A stretch of 64,000 bases of DNA from Microbacterium enclense. Lineage in GTDB: Bacteria; Actinomycetota; Actinomycetes; Actinomycetales; Microbacteriaceae. A model generated the notes under the pieces. That model saw nothing but the letters and a program-made list of their open reading frames with translations. It was not told where the DNA came from and made no database searches. Positions 16,207 through 25,276 of the stretch are shown here, in pieces. The first letter of the stretch is position 1; the number at the start of each line of letters is the position of its first letter. The DNA lies in NCBI GenBank assembly GCA_038182865.1, contig CP116226.1, positions 2,108,001 through 2,172,000 of the forward strand. Direction: 5' to 3'. The position numbers and the translations under genes were made by a program.

Positions 16207-17361
16207 ATGCGGATCCTGCACACCTCCGACTGGCACATCGGGCGCTCTTTCCACGGGCACTCCACCCTCGAGGCGCTCGACGGTGTGCTCGAGGTGCTCG
16301 TCGCGCAGGTGACGCAGCACGATGTCGACGTCGTCGTCGTCGCCGGCGACGTGTTCGACTCCGCCACGCCCTCGGCGGCGTGCTATCCGCTGCTCTCCCG
16401 CACCGTCGCGGCGCTCGCCGCGGCGGGTGCGCGCGTCGTCGTCACCAGCGGCAACCACGACTCGGCCGCGCGGCTGGGCTTCCAGTCGTCCCTCTTGCGG
16501 TCGGACATCACGGTGATCACCGATCCGTTGTCGGTCGGCACGCCGGTCACGGTGCACGATGAGCACGGCCCGGTCCACATCTACGGCATCCCCTACCTCG
16601 AGCCCGCGATCGTCCGTCACGTCTGGGACGACATCGAGCTGCGCAGCCAGGCACAGACCATGCAGTACGCGCTCGACCTCGTCCGCACCGATCTCGCGGA
16701 GCGCGGCGGGCGGTCCGTCGTCGCGGCGCACTGCTTCGCCGCCGGAGTCGAGGCGACACCCGGCGTCGAGAGAGAGATCCGCCAGGGAGGTCTCGACGTC
16801 GTCCCTCTGCGGGCGTTCGACGGACCCGACTATGTCGCCCTGGGGCACATCCACGGGCGCCAGCAGGTGTCCGAGCGCGTGCGCTACGCGGGCGCACCGC
16901 TGCACTACAGCTTCGGCGAGGCGGGGAAGCCCCGCGGGTCGTGGCTCGTCGACCTCGACGCTAGGGGTCTCTCGAGCGTCAGCTGGCTCGACCTCCCGGT
17001 CCCGCGTCCGCTCGTCACCCTCCGCGCCCCTCTCGACGACCTTCTGAACGACCCGGCGTTCGACGGCCACGACGAGCACTGGGTGCGCGCCGAATACACC
17101 GATCCGACCCCTCAACCCGACCCGATGCGTCGTCTGCAGGCGCGGTTCCCGTGGTGCGCCACGGTCGTCCACGCGCCCGCGCAGACGCGCCCCGACGACG
17201 GGGTGGGCTACGCGCGCCGGGTGCGCGCGGCGCGCGATGACGCCGAGATCATCGACGCCTTTCTCGCTCATGTCCGTGAAGGCGAGGGTGCCTCTCCCGC
17301 CGAGCGCGAGCTCATCCGCGAGGTGCTCGATGCGCGTGCCGTGACGGAGGCCCGCTCATGA
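16207..17361 (+). CDS. sbcD: exonuclease SbcD
   Basis: 384 residues of the Mre11/SbcD metallophosphoesterase family. All phosphoesterase motifs are present: DWHIG (8-12), GDVFD, GNHDS, AAHCF and GHIHGRQ. With SbcC it cleaves hairpins and protein-blocked DNA ends. TACCGT (16195-16200) ends six bases before ATG 16207, so a leaderless start is likely. Its stop overlaps the sbcC start by four bases (ATGA). Confidence 0.95.
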   Translation: MRILHTSDWHIGRSFHGHSTLEALDGVLEVLVAQVTQHDVDVVVVAGDVFDSATPSAACYPLLSRTVAALAAAGARVVVTSGNHDSAARLGFQSSLLRSDITVITDPLSVGTPVTVHDEHGPVHIYGIPYLEPAIVRHVWDDIELRSQAQTMQYALDLVRTDLAERGGRSVVAAHCFAAGVEATPGVEREIRQGGLDVVPLRAFDGPDYVALGHIHGRQQVSERVRYAGAPLHYSFGEAGKPRGSWLVDLDARGLSSVSWLDLPVPRPLVTLRAPLDDLLNDPAFDGHDEHWVRAEYTDPTPQPDPMRRLQARFPWCATVVHAPAQTRPDDGVGYARRVRAARDDAEIIDAFLAHVREGEGASPAERELIREVLDARAVTEARS

Positions 17362-20300
17362 AGCTGCATCGCCTCGAGCTCGAGGGATTCGGTCCCTTCC
17401 TCGACGCCCAGATGGTCGACTTCGACGCTTTCGCCGACGACGGCATCTTCCTCATCACCGGGCGCACCGGTGCCGGCAAGTCGAGCGTCCTCGACGGCGT
17501 CTGTTACGCGCTCTACGGGGGAGTGCCCCGCTACGACGGCGCCGAGCGCCGCCTGCGGAGTGACCACTGCGCCCCCGACGACCCCACGCGCGTGACCCTC
17601 GAGTTCAGTGCCGAGGGCGAGCGGTGGCGCGTCACGCGGTCGCCCGAGTTCGAGCGGCCCAAGCGCCGCGGTGGTGGCACGACGAAAGAGCCGCATCGAG
17701 CGCTGCTCGAGGTGCGCACGGCCGAGGGATGGGAGGGGGTCGCCGCCCGCCCGGTCGACGTCGCCACCCGGCTCGACGAGATCCTCGGGCTGAGTCAGCA
17801 GCAGTTCCTCCAGGTGATCCTGCTGGCGCAGAACCGCTTCGCCCGGTTCCTCCTCGCGAAGAACGACGAGCGGCTCACCCTGTTGCGGACCCTGTTCGGC
17901 ACGCGATCCTTCGAGCAGTACGCCGCGCAACTCGACGACCGGCGCAAGCGCGCCCACGAGCGTCTCGCTGCCGAGGGCGTCGAGGTCTCGACGTTGCTCG
18001 ACGAGGCCGAGCGACTGGCAGCCGAGCTCGAGCCGGATCCGTCCGCGATGTCGGCTCCGGATGCCACGACTCCGGATGCCACGACTCCGGATGCCACGAC
18101 TCCGGACACCGCGGCTGCGGGGCCAGCCGTGAGGGATACCGAGGAAGACGGGGGAGCGGCTCCCGACGACACGGCCGTCGTCCTCGACGACCCGTCGATG
18201 CTCGACGGCGTGCTCGACGCGCCCGTGCCTCACGCGTCCGCCGGCGGGGAAGGAGCGGGCGTCTCCACCGGGTCTTCCGCCCCCTCGGTCAGCGAGCGGG
18301 TGGCGCGTGTCGTGCGTGCGGTCGAGCGCGCCGACTACCGCGTCGACACGCGCGCCCGGGAGCGCGACGCCGCCGACGCGCGGCTCGACGCTGCGCTCGC
18401 GGCGGAGCGCGACGCGCGGACCCTCCACGACCGTCAGCTCGACCGAGCGCGCGTGCGTGCGCACCTCGCCACTCTCGAGGCCGAGGGCGAGCGCATCGCC
18501 GGGGCCCGCGCGGAAGCGTCGGCGGCGGCCGATGCCGAGACCCTTCGGCCGGTGATCGAGGCCGAGCGCCGAGCTCTCGCCGATCTCCGTGCCGCCGAGG
18601 ACCGGTTGACCGTCGCGATCGACGGTGCGCGAGCCGCCGGCGAAGACCCGTCAGGAGAGGCCGAGACCCTCGTGGGCCGCGACGACGAGCTGACGGCTCT
18701 GCTCTCCCGTGGTGAGACGGCGCTCACCGCCGAGACGGCCCTTGCGGCCGCGGAAGCCGACGAGGAGAGGGCGACGGCGCGCATCGCGGGTCTCGAGTCC
18801 GAGCGCGACGCGCTCGTCGAGGGGCGGGCCGAGGTCCCCGCGCTCCTTCGGATGCTCGATGAACGTCTCACCGAGCTCGCGGGAGCCGCGGCTCGGCGCG
18901 AGGCTGCCGCGTCTCTGTGTGACGAGACGCGGTTGCGCCTCGAGTCGGCCCGGCAGGCGGAGCGCTTGCTCGAGCAGCGGGAGCGGGCCGACATGGCGGC
19001 CCTGCTGCGGGGCGAAGACGTGCGCAACGCCGCCGACGAGTGGACGGCCCTGCTGCGTCGCCGACTGGCCGGGGCCGCCGCCGAGCTCGCCCACGATCTC
19101 GTGGACGGCCAGCCATGCGCCGTGTGCGGGTCGACAGAGCACCCACGGCCCGCAGCGGGGGGCGACACCCCCGTCAGCGACGAGCAGATCGCCGCAGCGG
19201 AGGAGCGCAAGGACGCCGCCGTCGAACAGGACCGGCTCGCATCCGACGCGGCCCGGGTCGCCCGTGACCAACACGCTCTCGCGGCGGCCCGCGCCGGCGG
19301 CGAGAGCGTCGCCGACCTCACGGCACGTTTGGCCGAGGCGGAGGAGGCGCTCGCCGCCGCGCGAGCCGACGAAACAGAGCACGCGAGGGTGCACGACGAG
19401 CGCACGCGCGCGGCCGATCTCGACGTCGCGATCGCGGCGCGTATCGAGAGCCTGACCGCCGACCTCGCGGGGCACCGCCAAGATGCGGCTCTCGCGAGAC
19501 AGCGGGCCGAGGCGCTGCGCGACGACGTCACCGTCGCGCGAGGCGACTTCCCCACGGTCGCCGCCCGGCAAGCCGACCTCGGGGCGCGGCGCGCCGCTAT
19601 CCGTGCGTTGACGACCGCGCGCAGCCAGGTCGCGTCCGCTGCCGCCGCCCACCGTGACGCAGCGACGGCCCTGGTCGACCTCGTCGCCGCGAGTCGTTTC
19701 GACGCGCGTGAGGACGCCCTCGCGGCGCTGCGTTCGGCCGCCGAACGCCGAAGCCTCGACACGGCGATCGCCGAGTACGACGCCGCTCTCGCGTCCGCAC
19801 GGCAGCGGTTGCTCGACCTCGAGCTGCTGCTCGTCGACACCGGCGACGAACCGCTCGACCTCGTGCCCTTCACGGCGGCGGTCGCCGTGGCCCGCGACGA
19901 CGTTCAGACCGCGGCAGCCGCACACGCCGCGGCTCGCGCGCTCGCCGACCGTCTCCGCGGTCTCGCCCACCGCGCCGACGACGCCCACGCGGCCGTGGCG
20001 ACGCTGGCCGACGAGCACGCCGTCATCGCCCGTCTCGCCGACACCCTGGCGGGACGGGTCCCCAACACCCGTCGCATGACGCTCGAAACCTTCGTGCTGG
20101 CGGCGGAGCTCGAAGAGATCGTCGTTGCCGCGAACCTCCGTCTCGAGCAGATGTCGTCGGGCCGTTACCGCCTCCAGCACAGCGATGCGCTCGCCGCGCG
20201 GGGCGCCGCGAGCGGTCTCGGGCTCGAGGTGATGGACGCGTTCACGGGCCAATGCCGCCCTCCGCACTCACTGTCCGGGGGAGAGACGTTCCTGACCTCC

Positions 20301-20579
20301 CTGGCCTTGGCCCTGGGTCTCGCCGAGGTGGTCACCGCGCGCGCGGGCGGTATCAGGCTCGACACGCTGTTCATCGACGAAGGGTTCGGCTCGCTCGACG
20401 ACGACACCCTCGACCTCGCGATGCGCACCCTCGACGAGCTCCGTCAAGGCGGACGCACGGTCGGCGTCATCAGCCACGTCGCCTCGATGAAGGACCAGCT
20501 GCCGGCCCAGTTGCGCGTCGTCGCGACGCCGCGCGGGCCGAGCGTGATCTCACAGGACGCGGCCCTGCAGAACGCCTGA
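17358..20579 (+). CDS. sbcC: exonuclease subunit SbcC (SMC-like ATPase)
   Basis: 1073 residues. The Walker A motif GRTGAGKSS lies at about 35-43. Long coiled coils flank a zinc-hook CAVC motif (Cys587 and Cys590). The ABC signature LSGGET is at about 971, and LFIDEGFGSLDDD (Walker B and D-loop) follows at about 1004. The first coiled coil is interrupted by an acidic, Pro/Thr-rich insert (about 225-310) that contains three copies of a 15-bp repeat. Partner of SbcD, translationally coupled. Confidence 0.95.
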   Translation: MKLHRLELEGFGPFLDAQMVDFDAFADDGIFLITGRTGAGKSSVLDGVCYALYGGVPRYDGAERRLRSDHCAPDDPTRVTLEFSAEGERWRVTRSPEFERPKRRGGGTTKEPHRALLEVRTAEGWEGVAARPVDVATRLDEILGLSQQQFLQVILLAQNRFARFLLAKNDERLTLLRTLFGTRSFEQYAAQLDDRRKRAHERLAAEGVEVSTLLDEAERLAAELEPDPSAMSAPDATTPDATTPDATTPDTAAAGPAVRDTEEDGGAAPDDTAVVLDDPSMLDGVLDAPVPHASAGGEGAGVSTGSSAPSVSERVARVVRAVERADYRVDTRARERDAADARLDAALAAERDARTLHDRQLDRARVRAHLATLEAEGERIAGARAEASAAADAETLRPVIEAERRALADLRAAEDRLTVAIDGARAAGEDPSGEAETLVGRDDELTALLSRGETALTAETALAAAEADEERATARIAGLESERDALVEGRAEVPALLRMLDERLTELAGAAARREAAASLCDETRLRLESARQAERLLEQRERADMAALLRGEDVRNAADEWTALLRRRLAGAAAELAHDLVDGQPCAVCGSTEHPRPAAGGDTPVSDEQIAAAEERKDAAVEQDRLASDAARVARDQHALAAARAGGESVADLTARLAEAEEALAAARADETEHARVHDERTRAADLDVAIAARIESLTADLAGHRQDAALARQRAEALRDDVTVARGDFPTVAARQADLGARRAAIRALTTARSQVASAAAAHRDAATALVDLVAASRFDAREDALAALRSAAERRSLDTAIAEYDAALASARQRLLDLELLLVDTGDEPLDLVPFTAAVAVARDDVQTAAAAHAAARALADRLRGLAHRADDAHAAVATLADEHAVIARLADTLAGRVPNTRRMTLETFVLAAELEEIVVAANLRLEQMSSGRYRLQHSDALAARGAASGLGLEVMDAFTGQCRPPHSLSGGETFLTSLALALGLAEVVTARAGGIRLDTLFIDEGFGSLDDDTLDLAMRTLDELRQGGRTVGVISHVASMKDQLPAQLRVVATPRGPSVISQDAALQNA
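18054..18106 (+). repeat. 15-bp tandem repeat inside sbcC
   Basis: The unit RCTCCGGATGCCACG occurs three times (18054-18098) plus a partial fourth copy. It encodes PDATT repeats in a disordered insert of the first coiled coil. The period is a multiple of three, so copy changes keep the frame. Each unit contains the heptamer GGATGCC that is over-represented across the window. Confidence 0.85.
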
Positions 20580-20635
20580 AGCGAGCCGCGCCACGTCCAC
20601 AGCATCGCCGCTGGCCGGACGCCTAGGCTGGGCGC

Positions 20636-20818
20636 ATGCGCAAGAGCACCCTGTGGACCATCCTCGGCGTCATCGCCGCCGTGATCATCGCGTGGGTCAT
20701 CGTGAACGTCGTGTTCTCGCTCATCGCCTTCGCCTTCCGCATCGTGGCGGTCGCGGTGGTCGCCCTCATCGTGTTCTTCGTGCTGCGGGCCGTGTTCTCG
20801 CGTCGCGACGTCGACTGA
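20636..20818 (+). CDS. small membrane protein
   Basis: 60 residues, almost entirely two hydrophobic helices with basic ends (MRKST... and ...SRRDVD). TAGGCT (20624-20629) ends exactly six bases before ATG 20636. No family recognised. It sits between sbcC and an MFS exporter in the same direction but is probably transcribed on its own. Confidence 0.65.
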   Translation: MRKSTLWTILGVIAAVIIAWVIVNVVFSLIAFAFRIVAVAVVALIVFFVLRAVFSRRDVD

Positions 20819-20878
20819 CCGCTCCATGGGGCGCAAGCCCGCCCGCGACGTCCGTGCCCGGGAGTAGCGTCGATCGCG

Positions 20879-22381
20879 ATGTCTGATCACGCGCCCTCGT
20901 CGAATGCCGCTCATCCGCCCACGCGCGACATCGTGCTGTCGCCGAAGCACCGCTGGCGTGCCTATTGGGTCGCCGTCTCCGTCGCCGCGCTCACGATCCT
21001 CGACCTCACGAAGGTCAACGTCGCTCTGCCCTCGATCGAGTCGGCGCTGAACGCCGGTCCCACCGAGCTGCAACTCGTCGTCTCGGGGTACATCCTCACG
21101 TTCGGACTTGTCCTGGTCCCCGCCGGACGCCTGGGCGACCTGCGCTCCCGGCGCATGCTGTTCCTCGTCGGACTGTCGCTTTTCCTGGTCACCAGCCTCG
21201 CGTGCGCGCTCGCGCCCAACACCACCGTGCTGCTGGTCGCGCGCCTCTTGCAGGGCGTGGCCGCCGGCATCCAGATGCCGCAGGTGCTCGGCCTCGTCCA
21301 GCAGCTGTTCCAGGGCAAGGAACGCGGGCGCGCCTTCGGCCTGTTCGGCGCCACGGTCGGCATCGCGACCGCGTTCGGTCCCACCCTCGGCGGCCTGCTC
21401 ATCGCCCTCGGCGGAGCCACGGACGGGTGGCGATTGATCTTCTGGATCAACATCCCGCTCGTCGCGATCGTCATCGCCCTCGCGGCGTGGTTTCTTCCCG
21501 ACACCCGTACGAAGTCGCGGAAGAAGCTCGACCTCGACCCGATCGGGGTGCTGCTCTTCGCCCTGACCATCCTCGCGCTGATGTGGCCGTTCCTGTTCAC
21601 CACCGGGTCGCCCTCGGACGACCCTCGCCGGTGGTGGTTCCTGGTGGCATCCGTGGTCTTCGCCGCGATCTTCGTGTTCTGGGAGCGTCGATACGCCGAT
21701 CGGGGCCGCATGCCGCTCATGCCGTTCGCCATCTTCGGGCTGTCGTCCTACCGCAACGGCGTGCTGATCTCGACCGCCTACTTCTCCGCCATCCCCGCGA
21801 TGTTCCTGCTGGGCACGCTCTTCCTCCAGGGCGGTCTCGGCCTCGAGCCCGTGTTCGCCGGCATGGTCACGATCGGCTTCGCGATCGCATCGGCGTGGAG
21901 TTCGTGGATCGGGGGAAACCTCGTGACGCGGCTCGGTCGTCCGCTCGTGGTCTGGGGGATCGTGGGAATGGTCGCGACAGCCGGCGGCCTCGTCCTCGTC
22001 GCGCTGTTCACTCCGCCCGCATGGACGCCCTGGGCGATGGCCGGGGTCATGGTGCTCGGGGGCTTCGCGGGCGGGCTCGTCATCTCGCCCAACCAGACGC
22101 TCACCCTCGCCGACATCCCCGTCTCCAGCGGTGGGGTGGCCGGATCGGTGGGCCAGCTCGGCCAGCGCATCGGCACGGCCGTGGGGACCGCGATCGCCCT
22201 GGCACTCTTCTACGCCACGGTCTACCGCGAACAGGGCGATGTGGACACCACCGTGGTCTACCACGACGCCTACGCGTCGGGCATGATCACCGTCGGGATC
22301 TTCCTCGGCCTCGCCCTCATCGTGGGCGTCGCCGACCTCGCCGGGCGCGCTCGTTCGGGGTCGCAGACGCCCTCGTCCTGA
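20879..22381 (+). CDS. MFS transporter, DHA2 (14-TM) drug-exporter type
   Basis: 500 residues with 14 predicted helices, the size of EmrB/QacA-type proton antiporters. LDLTKVNVALPSIE is in TM1, GRLGDLRSRR is the loop 2-3 motif A, and GATVGIATAFGPTLGGLL is the antiporter motif C in TM5. It probably exports a hydrophobic or cationic compound. TAGCGT (20865-20870) lies eight bases before the start. No regulator is adjacent. Confidence 0.9.
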   Translation: MSDHAPSSNAAHPPTRDIVLSPKHRWRAYWVAVSVAALTILDLTKVNVALPSIESALNAGPTELQLVVSGYILTFGLVLVPAGRLGDLRSRRMLFLVGLSLFLVTSLACALAPNTTVLLVARLLQGVAAGIQMPQVLGLVQQLFQGKERGRAFGLFGATVGIATAFGPTLGGLLIALGGATDGWRLIFWINIPLVAIVIALAAWFLPDTRTKSRKKLDLDPIGVLLFALTILALMWPFLFTTGSPSDDPRRWWFLVASVVFAAIFVFWERRYADRGRMPLMPFAIFGLSSYRNGVLISTAYFSAIPAMFLLGTLFLQGGLGLEPVFAGMVTIGFAIASAWSSWIGGNLVTRLGRPLVVWGIVGMVATAGGLVLVALFTPPAWTPWAMAGVMVLGGFAGGLVISPNQTLTLADIPVSSGGVAGSVGQLGQRIGTAVGTAIALALFYATVYREQGDVDTTVVYHDAYASGMITVGIFLGLALIVGVADLAGRARSGSQTPSS

Positions 22382-22399
22382 GGCCGGATGTCGAGGGCA

Positions 22400-22414
22400 C
22401 GACCGTCACGGTCG
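22400..22414. terminator. small hairpin between convergent genes
   Basis: CGACCG and CGGTCG pair around TCA in the 70-bp gap between the MFS gene and the convergent nucleosidase gene. It is short and without a T-tract, so only a weak candidate. Confidence 0.3.
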
Positions 22415-22451
22415 CGGAGTATGCCGCGTTCCACGACCCGCGGGGCCCGGC

Positions 22452-23009
22452 TCAGACCCCGTAGCGCGTGCGGAACTCCGCTCGCAGCTCATGGCTGCAC
22501 CGCTCCACCACGTCGTCCCACAGTTCGGTCGCGCCGTCCTGGGCGCGGTCGGACACGGCACGCAGGATCTGGATCGGGACTCCGAACTGCTGCGCGACCC
22601 AGATCAGCGCGTACGACTCCATGTCGACGAGTCCGGCGCCCAGCCCGCGGATGAGGCGAACGGCCTCGGCGTCGTCGACGAAATGGTCGCCCGTGGCGAT
22701 CATGACGCCGTCGACCCCGGTCTCGACCCGGGTCGGGAGGGACACGTGCTCGCCGAAGGTGCCATCGAGGCCCTTCACGTCGTGCTGGATCGCACCGGAG
22801 ATGTCATAGATGCCGCCCGCGATGTCGTCGTCGATCGCTCCCGCGGTTCCCACGACGATGATCTCGTCGTACTCGCCCTCGCTGAGCGCGCGGGTGAGCG
22901 CGTACGCCGCAGGGATCTTGCCGACGCCGGTGAGCAGACGCTCGAAGCCGGGTAGGTCGTCCTCGAAGGCGACGAGTTCGGACGCATGGGCGGCGACGAG
23001 AAGCTTCAC
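22452..23009 (-). CDS. nucleosidase of the MTA/SAH nucleosidase - PNP superfamily
   Basis: 185 residues, shorter than canonical MTA/SAH nucleosidases (about 230). Family blocks are visible: GVGKIPAAYALTRAL (near 28-42), VVGTAGAID (phosphate/ribose site region) and GLVDMESYALIWVAQQFGVP, in which ME of DMES is the ribose-binding pair. RAVSDRAQDGA carries the catalytic Asp position (SD). The start GTG (23009) follows GGGAGG. It probably cleaves a purine nucleoside or methylthioadenosine-like compound; the exact substrate is open. Confidence 0.8.
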   Translation of the reverse strand: MKLLVAAHASELVAFEDDLPGFERLLTGVGKIPAAYALTRALSEGEYDEIIVVGTAGAIDDDIAGGIYDISGAIQHDVKGLDGTFGEHVSLPTRVETGVDGVMIATGDHFVDDAEAVRLIRGLGAGLVDMESYALIWVAQQFGVPIQILRAVSDRAQDGATELWDDVVERCSHELRAEFRTRYGV

Positions 23010-23080
23010 CCTCCCATTCTCGCTGACGGCGCGACTCTCTCGGGACGGGTGCCAGGTTGCGGGGTGAGCGGCGGGTCAGG

Positions 23081-23141
23081 GACGAGCGGAGGGCGGGGCC
23101 GTGGCATCCGTCCTCCCCTCGCCCCCGTTCCTCCGCTCGTC
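23081..23141 (-). terminator. long hairpin between aldo/keto reductase and nucleosidase genes
   Basis: GACGAGCGGAGG (23081-23092) pairs perfectly with CCTCCGCTCGTC (23130-23141), with further G-rich/C-rich pairing inside the 37-base loop. It lies after the aldo/keto reductase stop on the minus strand and upstream of the nucleosidase start, consistent with termination of the former. Confidence 0.5.
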
Positions 23142-23173
23142 ACGAAGCCGCGGGGTCGCGGGCGGAGGAGTGC

Positions 23174-24118
23174 TCAACCCTGAGCCGGGTCCGAGGCCTT
23201 CGTGAGACGCGCGATCTCGTCGTCGCTGAGCTCGAGCGAGGTGCTCGCGAGCAGGTCGGCGACCTGCTCGACCTTCGACGCGCTCGCAATGGGGGCGGCC
23301 ACCGTGGGCTGGGAGCGCAGCCATGCGAGTGCGGTCGTGGCGATCGAGGCGCCGTGGGCCTGCCCGACCTCGTCGAGGGCATCGATCAGCGCGATGCCGG
23401 CGGGCGTCGCGAGCTTCGCGGCCCCCTCCGCTCGGGGCGAGCCGCCCGTGGCATCCGGGGTGCGGTACTTGCCGGTCAGGAAGCCGCTGGCCAGGGCGTA
23501 GTAGGGGACGAGCGACATGCCGTACTGCTCGGCGACGGGGACGATGTCCTGCTCCACCGCGGTGCGGTGGACGAGGTTGTAGTGCGGCTGGATCGCGACG
23601 GGAAGGTCGGCGCCGGCGGCTTCAGCGAGCGAGATCCATTCGCGGATGCGCGCGGCGGTGTAGTTCGACACCGCCACGTAGCGGACGAGACCGTCGGTCA
23701 CGAGATCGGCGAAGCCCGCCACCGTCTCCTCCAGCGGGGTGTCCGCGTCGTCGAAGTGGGCGTAGTACAGGTCGATCGTGTCGACGCCGAGGCGCTTCAG
23801 TGAGGCCTCCGCCGCGGCGCGGATGGTGGCGGCGCGAAGACCGCGGAACTCCGGGTGCTGGCTGACCTTCGTGGCCACGACGACGTTCTCGGGCTTGCGC
23901 GATGCGAGCCATTCGCCGATGAGGGTCTCGCTCTCGCCGCCCGAGTTGCCGGGCACCCACGCGCTGTAGGCGTCGGCGGTGTCGATGAAGTTTCCCCCGC
24001 CGGCGTGGAAGGCATCCAGTACGGCGAAGGAGGTGTCGCGGTCGGCCGTCCAGCCGAACACGTTCCCGCCGAGCGAGAGGGGGAGGATGTCGAGGTCGCT
24101 TCGTCCGATGCGCGTCAT
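23174..24118 (-). CDS. aldo/keto reductase
   Basis: 314 residues from ATG 24118 with AGGAAGG upstream. TIM-barrel AKR features: GGGNFIDTADAYSAW carries the catalytic Asp and Tyr, VVVATKV the Lys, DLYYAHFDD the His. Then VRYVAVSNYTAARI, PHYNLVHR and the C-terminal APIASASKVEQV block for NADPH. It reduces a carbonyl with NADPH; the substrate is unknown. It stands alone. Confidence 0.9.
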   Translation of the reverse strand: MTRIGRSDLDILPLSLGGNVFGWTADRDTSFAVLDAFHAGGGNFIDTADAYSAWVPGNSGGESETLIGEWLASRKPENVVVATKVSQHPEFRGLRAATIRAAAEASLKRLGVDTIDLYYAHFDDADTPLEETVAGFADLVTDGLVRYVAVSNYTAARIREWISLAEAAGADLPVAIQPHYNLVHRTAVEQDIVPVAEQYGMSLVPYYALASGFLTGKYRTPDATGGSPRAEGAAKLATPAGIALIDALDEVGQAHGASIATTALAWLRSQPTVAAPIASASKVEQVADLLASTSLELSDDEIARLTKASDPAQG

Positions 24119-24266
24119 GATGGCCTTCCTGTCGTGGTTCTGAGTGACCTCAGAGACAACGACGGGCTCCCGCGGACATTCCCTGGACGCGCCCCTCGCG
24201 TCGCACGCGCCGAACACGCCCTCGCGTCGATCGGCGGGCGTGAGGGAGGGATCGCCCCGGTGCGAG

Positions 24267-24416
24267 TCAGGACCCGCCGGACAGGATGCCGATGAGCCCG
24301 CTGATGAGGAACCAGAGGCCGATGCCCGCGCCGGCGATCCAGATCACGACCGTTCCGGCCGGGTACTTCTTCTTGCCGTTCGGGTTGCCACCGGTCGGGT
24401 CGTCGGGAGCGGTCAC
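24267..24416 (-). CDS. 49-residue single-TM protein
   Basis: Starts at GTG 24416, overlapping the stop of the upstream 65-residue membrane protein by four bases (GTGA), so it is translationally coupled. The N-terminus is polar (TAPDDPTGGNPNGKKKYPAG), followed by one hydrophobic helix (VVIWIAGAGIGLWFLISGL). The coupling supports it as real despite its size. No family recognised. Confidence 0.6.
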   Translation of the reverse strand: MTAPDDPTGGNPNGKKKYPAGTVVIWIAGAGIGLWFLISGLIGILSGGS

Positions 24417-24610
24417 GAGCGGACCATGGTGACGATCGAGGTGATGAGCACGGCGAGACCTCCGACTGCGGCGATGGCGGCGATGATGGGGCCGCCGCCC
24501 GAGAGGAAGGCGACGACGCCGAGGGCAAGGAAGAGGACGCCCAGCACGATGCCGACCACCTGATACACCCGGTAGCGCGGTGCGCCGCCTCGGACTTCCT
24601 GTTCGCTCAC
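24413..24610 (-). CDS. 65-residue two-TM membrane protein
   Basis: GTG 24610 follows AGGGGG on the minus strand. Two hydrophobic helices (about 18-36 and 41-62) are separated by GGG. It forms a two-gene unit with the coupled 49-residue protein. A weak CACGCCC/GGGCGTG hairpin follows the pair at 24215-24242. Function unknown. Confidence 0.6.
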   Translation of the reverse strand: MSEQEVRGGAPRYRVYQVVGIVLGVLFLALGVVAFLSGGGPIIAAIAAVGGLAVLITSIVTMVRS

Positions 24611-24718
24611 ATCGACCCCCTGAGCTCCAGGCTACCGAAAAGCTGGGTGTCTCCTGAGACAGCGAGCGCACGATCGGATCTCGATCCGAGCACGGTTCGC
24701 GCGGCGTAGCGTATGCGC

Positions 24719-25216
24719 ATGGCACGCCCTGTTCCCGACCCCGTCCGCCCCGGCCAGGAGTCCGTGTGGGACTACCCGCGCCCTCCCCGCGTCGAGCGCG
24801 TCCGCAAGAGGGCGCAGATCGATTTCGGAGGGGCGCGCATCGTCGACACCGACGATGTCATCCGCGTGCTCGAGACGAGTCATCCGCCGGTGTACTACCT
24901 GCCGATCATCGCGTTCGGCGATGCGCTGACCCTCGGACAGGGCGCGTCGTTCTGCGAGTTCAAGGGCGGAGCGCGGTACTTCGACGTGCACGGCGGTGGC
25001 GGGGCGGTGGCGCAGCGCGCCGCCTGGAACTATCCGAGCCCCATGCCCGGGTACGAGCTGCTCGCCGACCGCGTCGCGGTGTACGCCGGTCCGATGGATC
25101 GCGTGATCCTGGGCGGCGAGACGGTCGAGCCTCAGCCCGGGGGCTTCTACGGCGGCTGGGTCACGAGCGACCTCGCCGGTCCGTTCAAGGGCGTGCCGGG
25201 GTCGATGGGCTGGTGA
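24719..25216 (+). CDS. DUF427 domain protein
   Basis: 165 residues. The DUF427 beta-barrel signature is present: DFGGARIVDTDDVIRVLETSHPP, then SFCEFKGGARYFDV with the conserved E-F-K-G-x-A-x-Y-x-x-V pattern, then AAWNYPSP and VAVYAGPMD. The function of the family is not established. I prefer ATG 24719 over ATG 24713 because TAGCGT (24707-24712) ends exactly six bases before the former. Confidence 0.85.
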   Translation: MARPVPDPVRPGQESVWDYPRPPRVERVRKRAQIDFGGARIVDTDDVIRVLETSHPPVYYLPIIAFGDALTLGQGASFCEFKGGARYFDVHGGGGAVAQRAAWNYPSPMPGYELLADRVAVYAGPMDRVILGGETVEPQPGGFYGGWVTSDLAGPFKGVPGSMGW

Positions 25217-25276
25217 GGCCACGGCGGGGGACCCGTCGATCCCCGCGCGGTGAGGGCTCCTCCGCGGCGACGCGCC

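Noticed and set aside
15034..17271. 745-codon open frame on the minus strand
   Set aside because: It runs across several intact plus-strand genes including sbcD and reflects strand symmetry of codon use.
20444..22264. 606-codon open frame on the minus strand
   Set aside because: It is antisense to the end of sbcC and the MFS transporter, both with clear motifs.
24267..24610. Toxin-antitoxin pair for the two small coupled genes
   Set aside because: Both products are simple membrane helices with no toxin or antitoxin family features.
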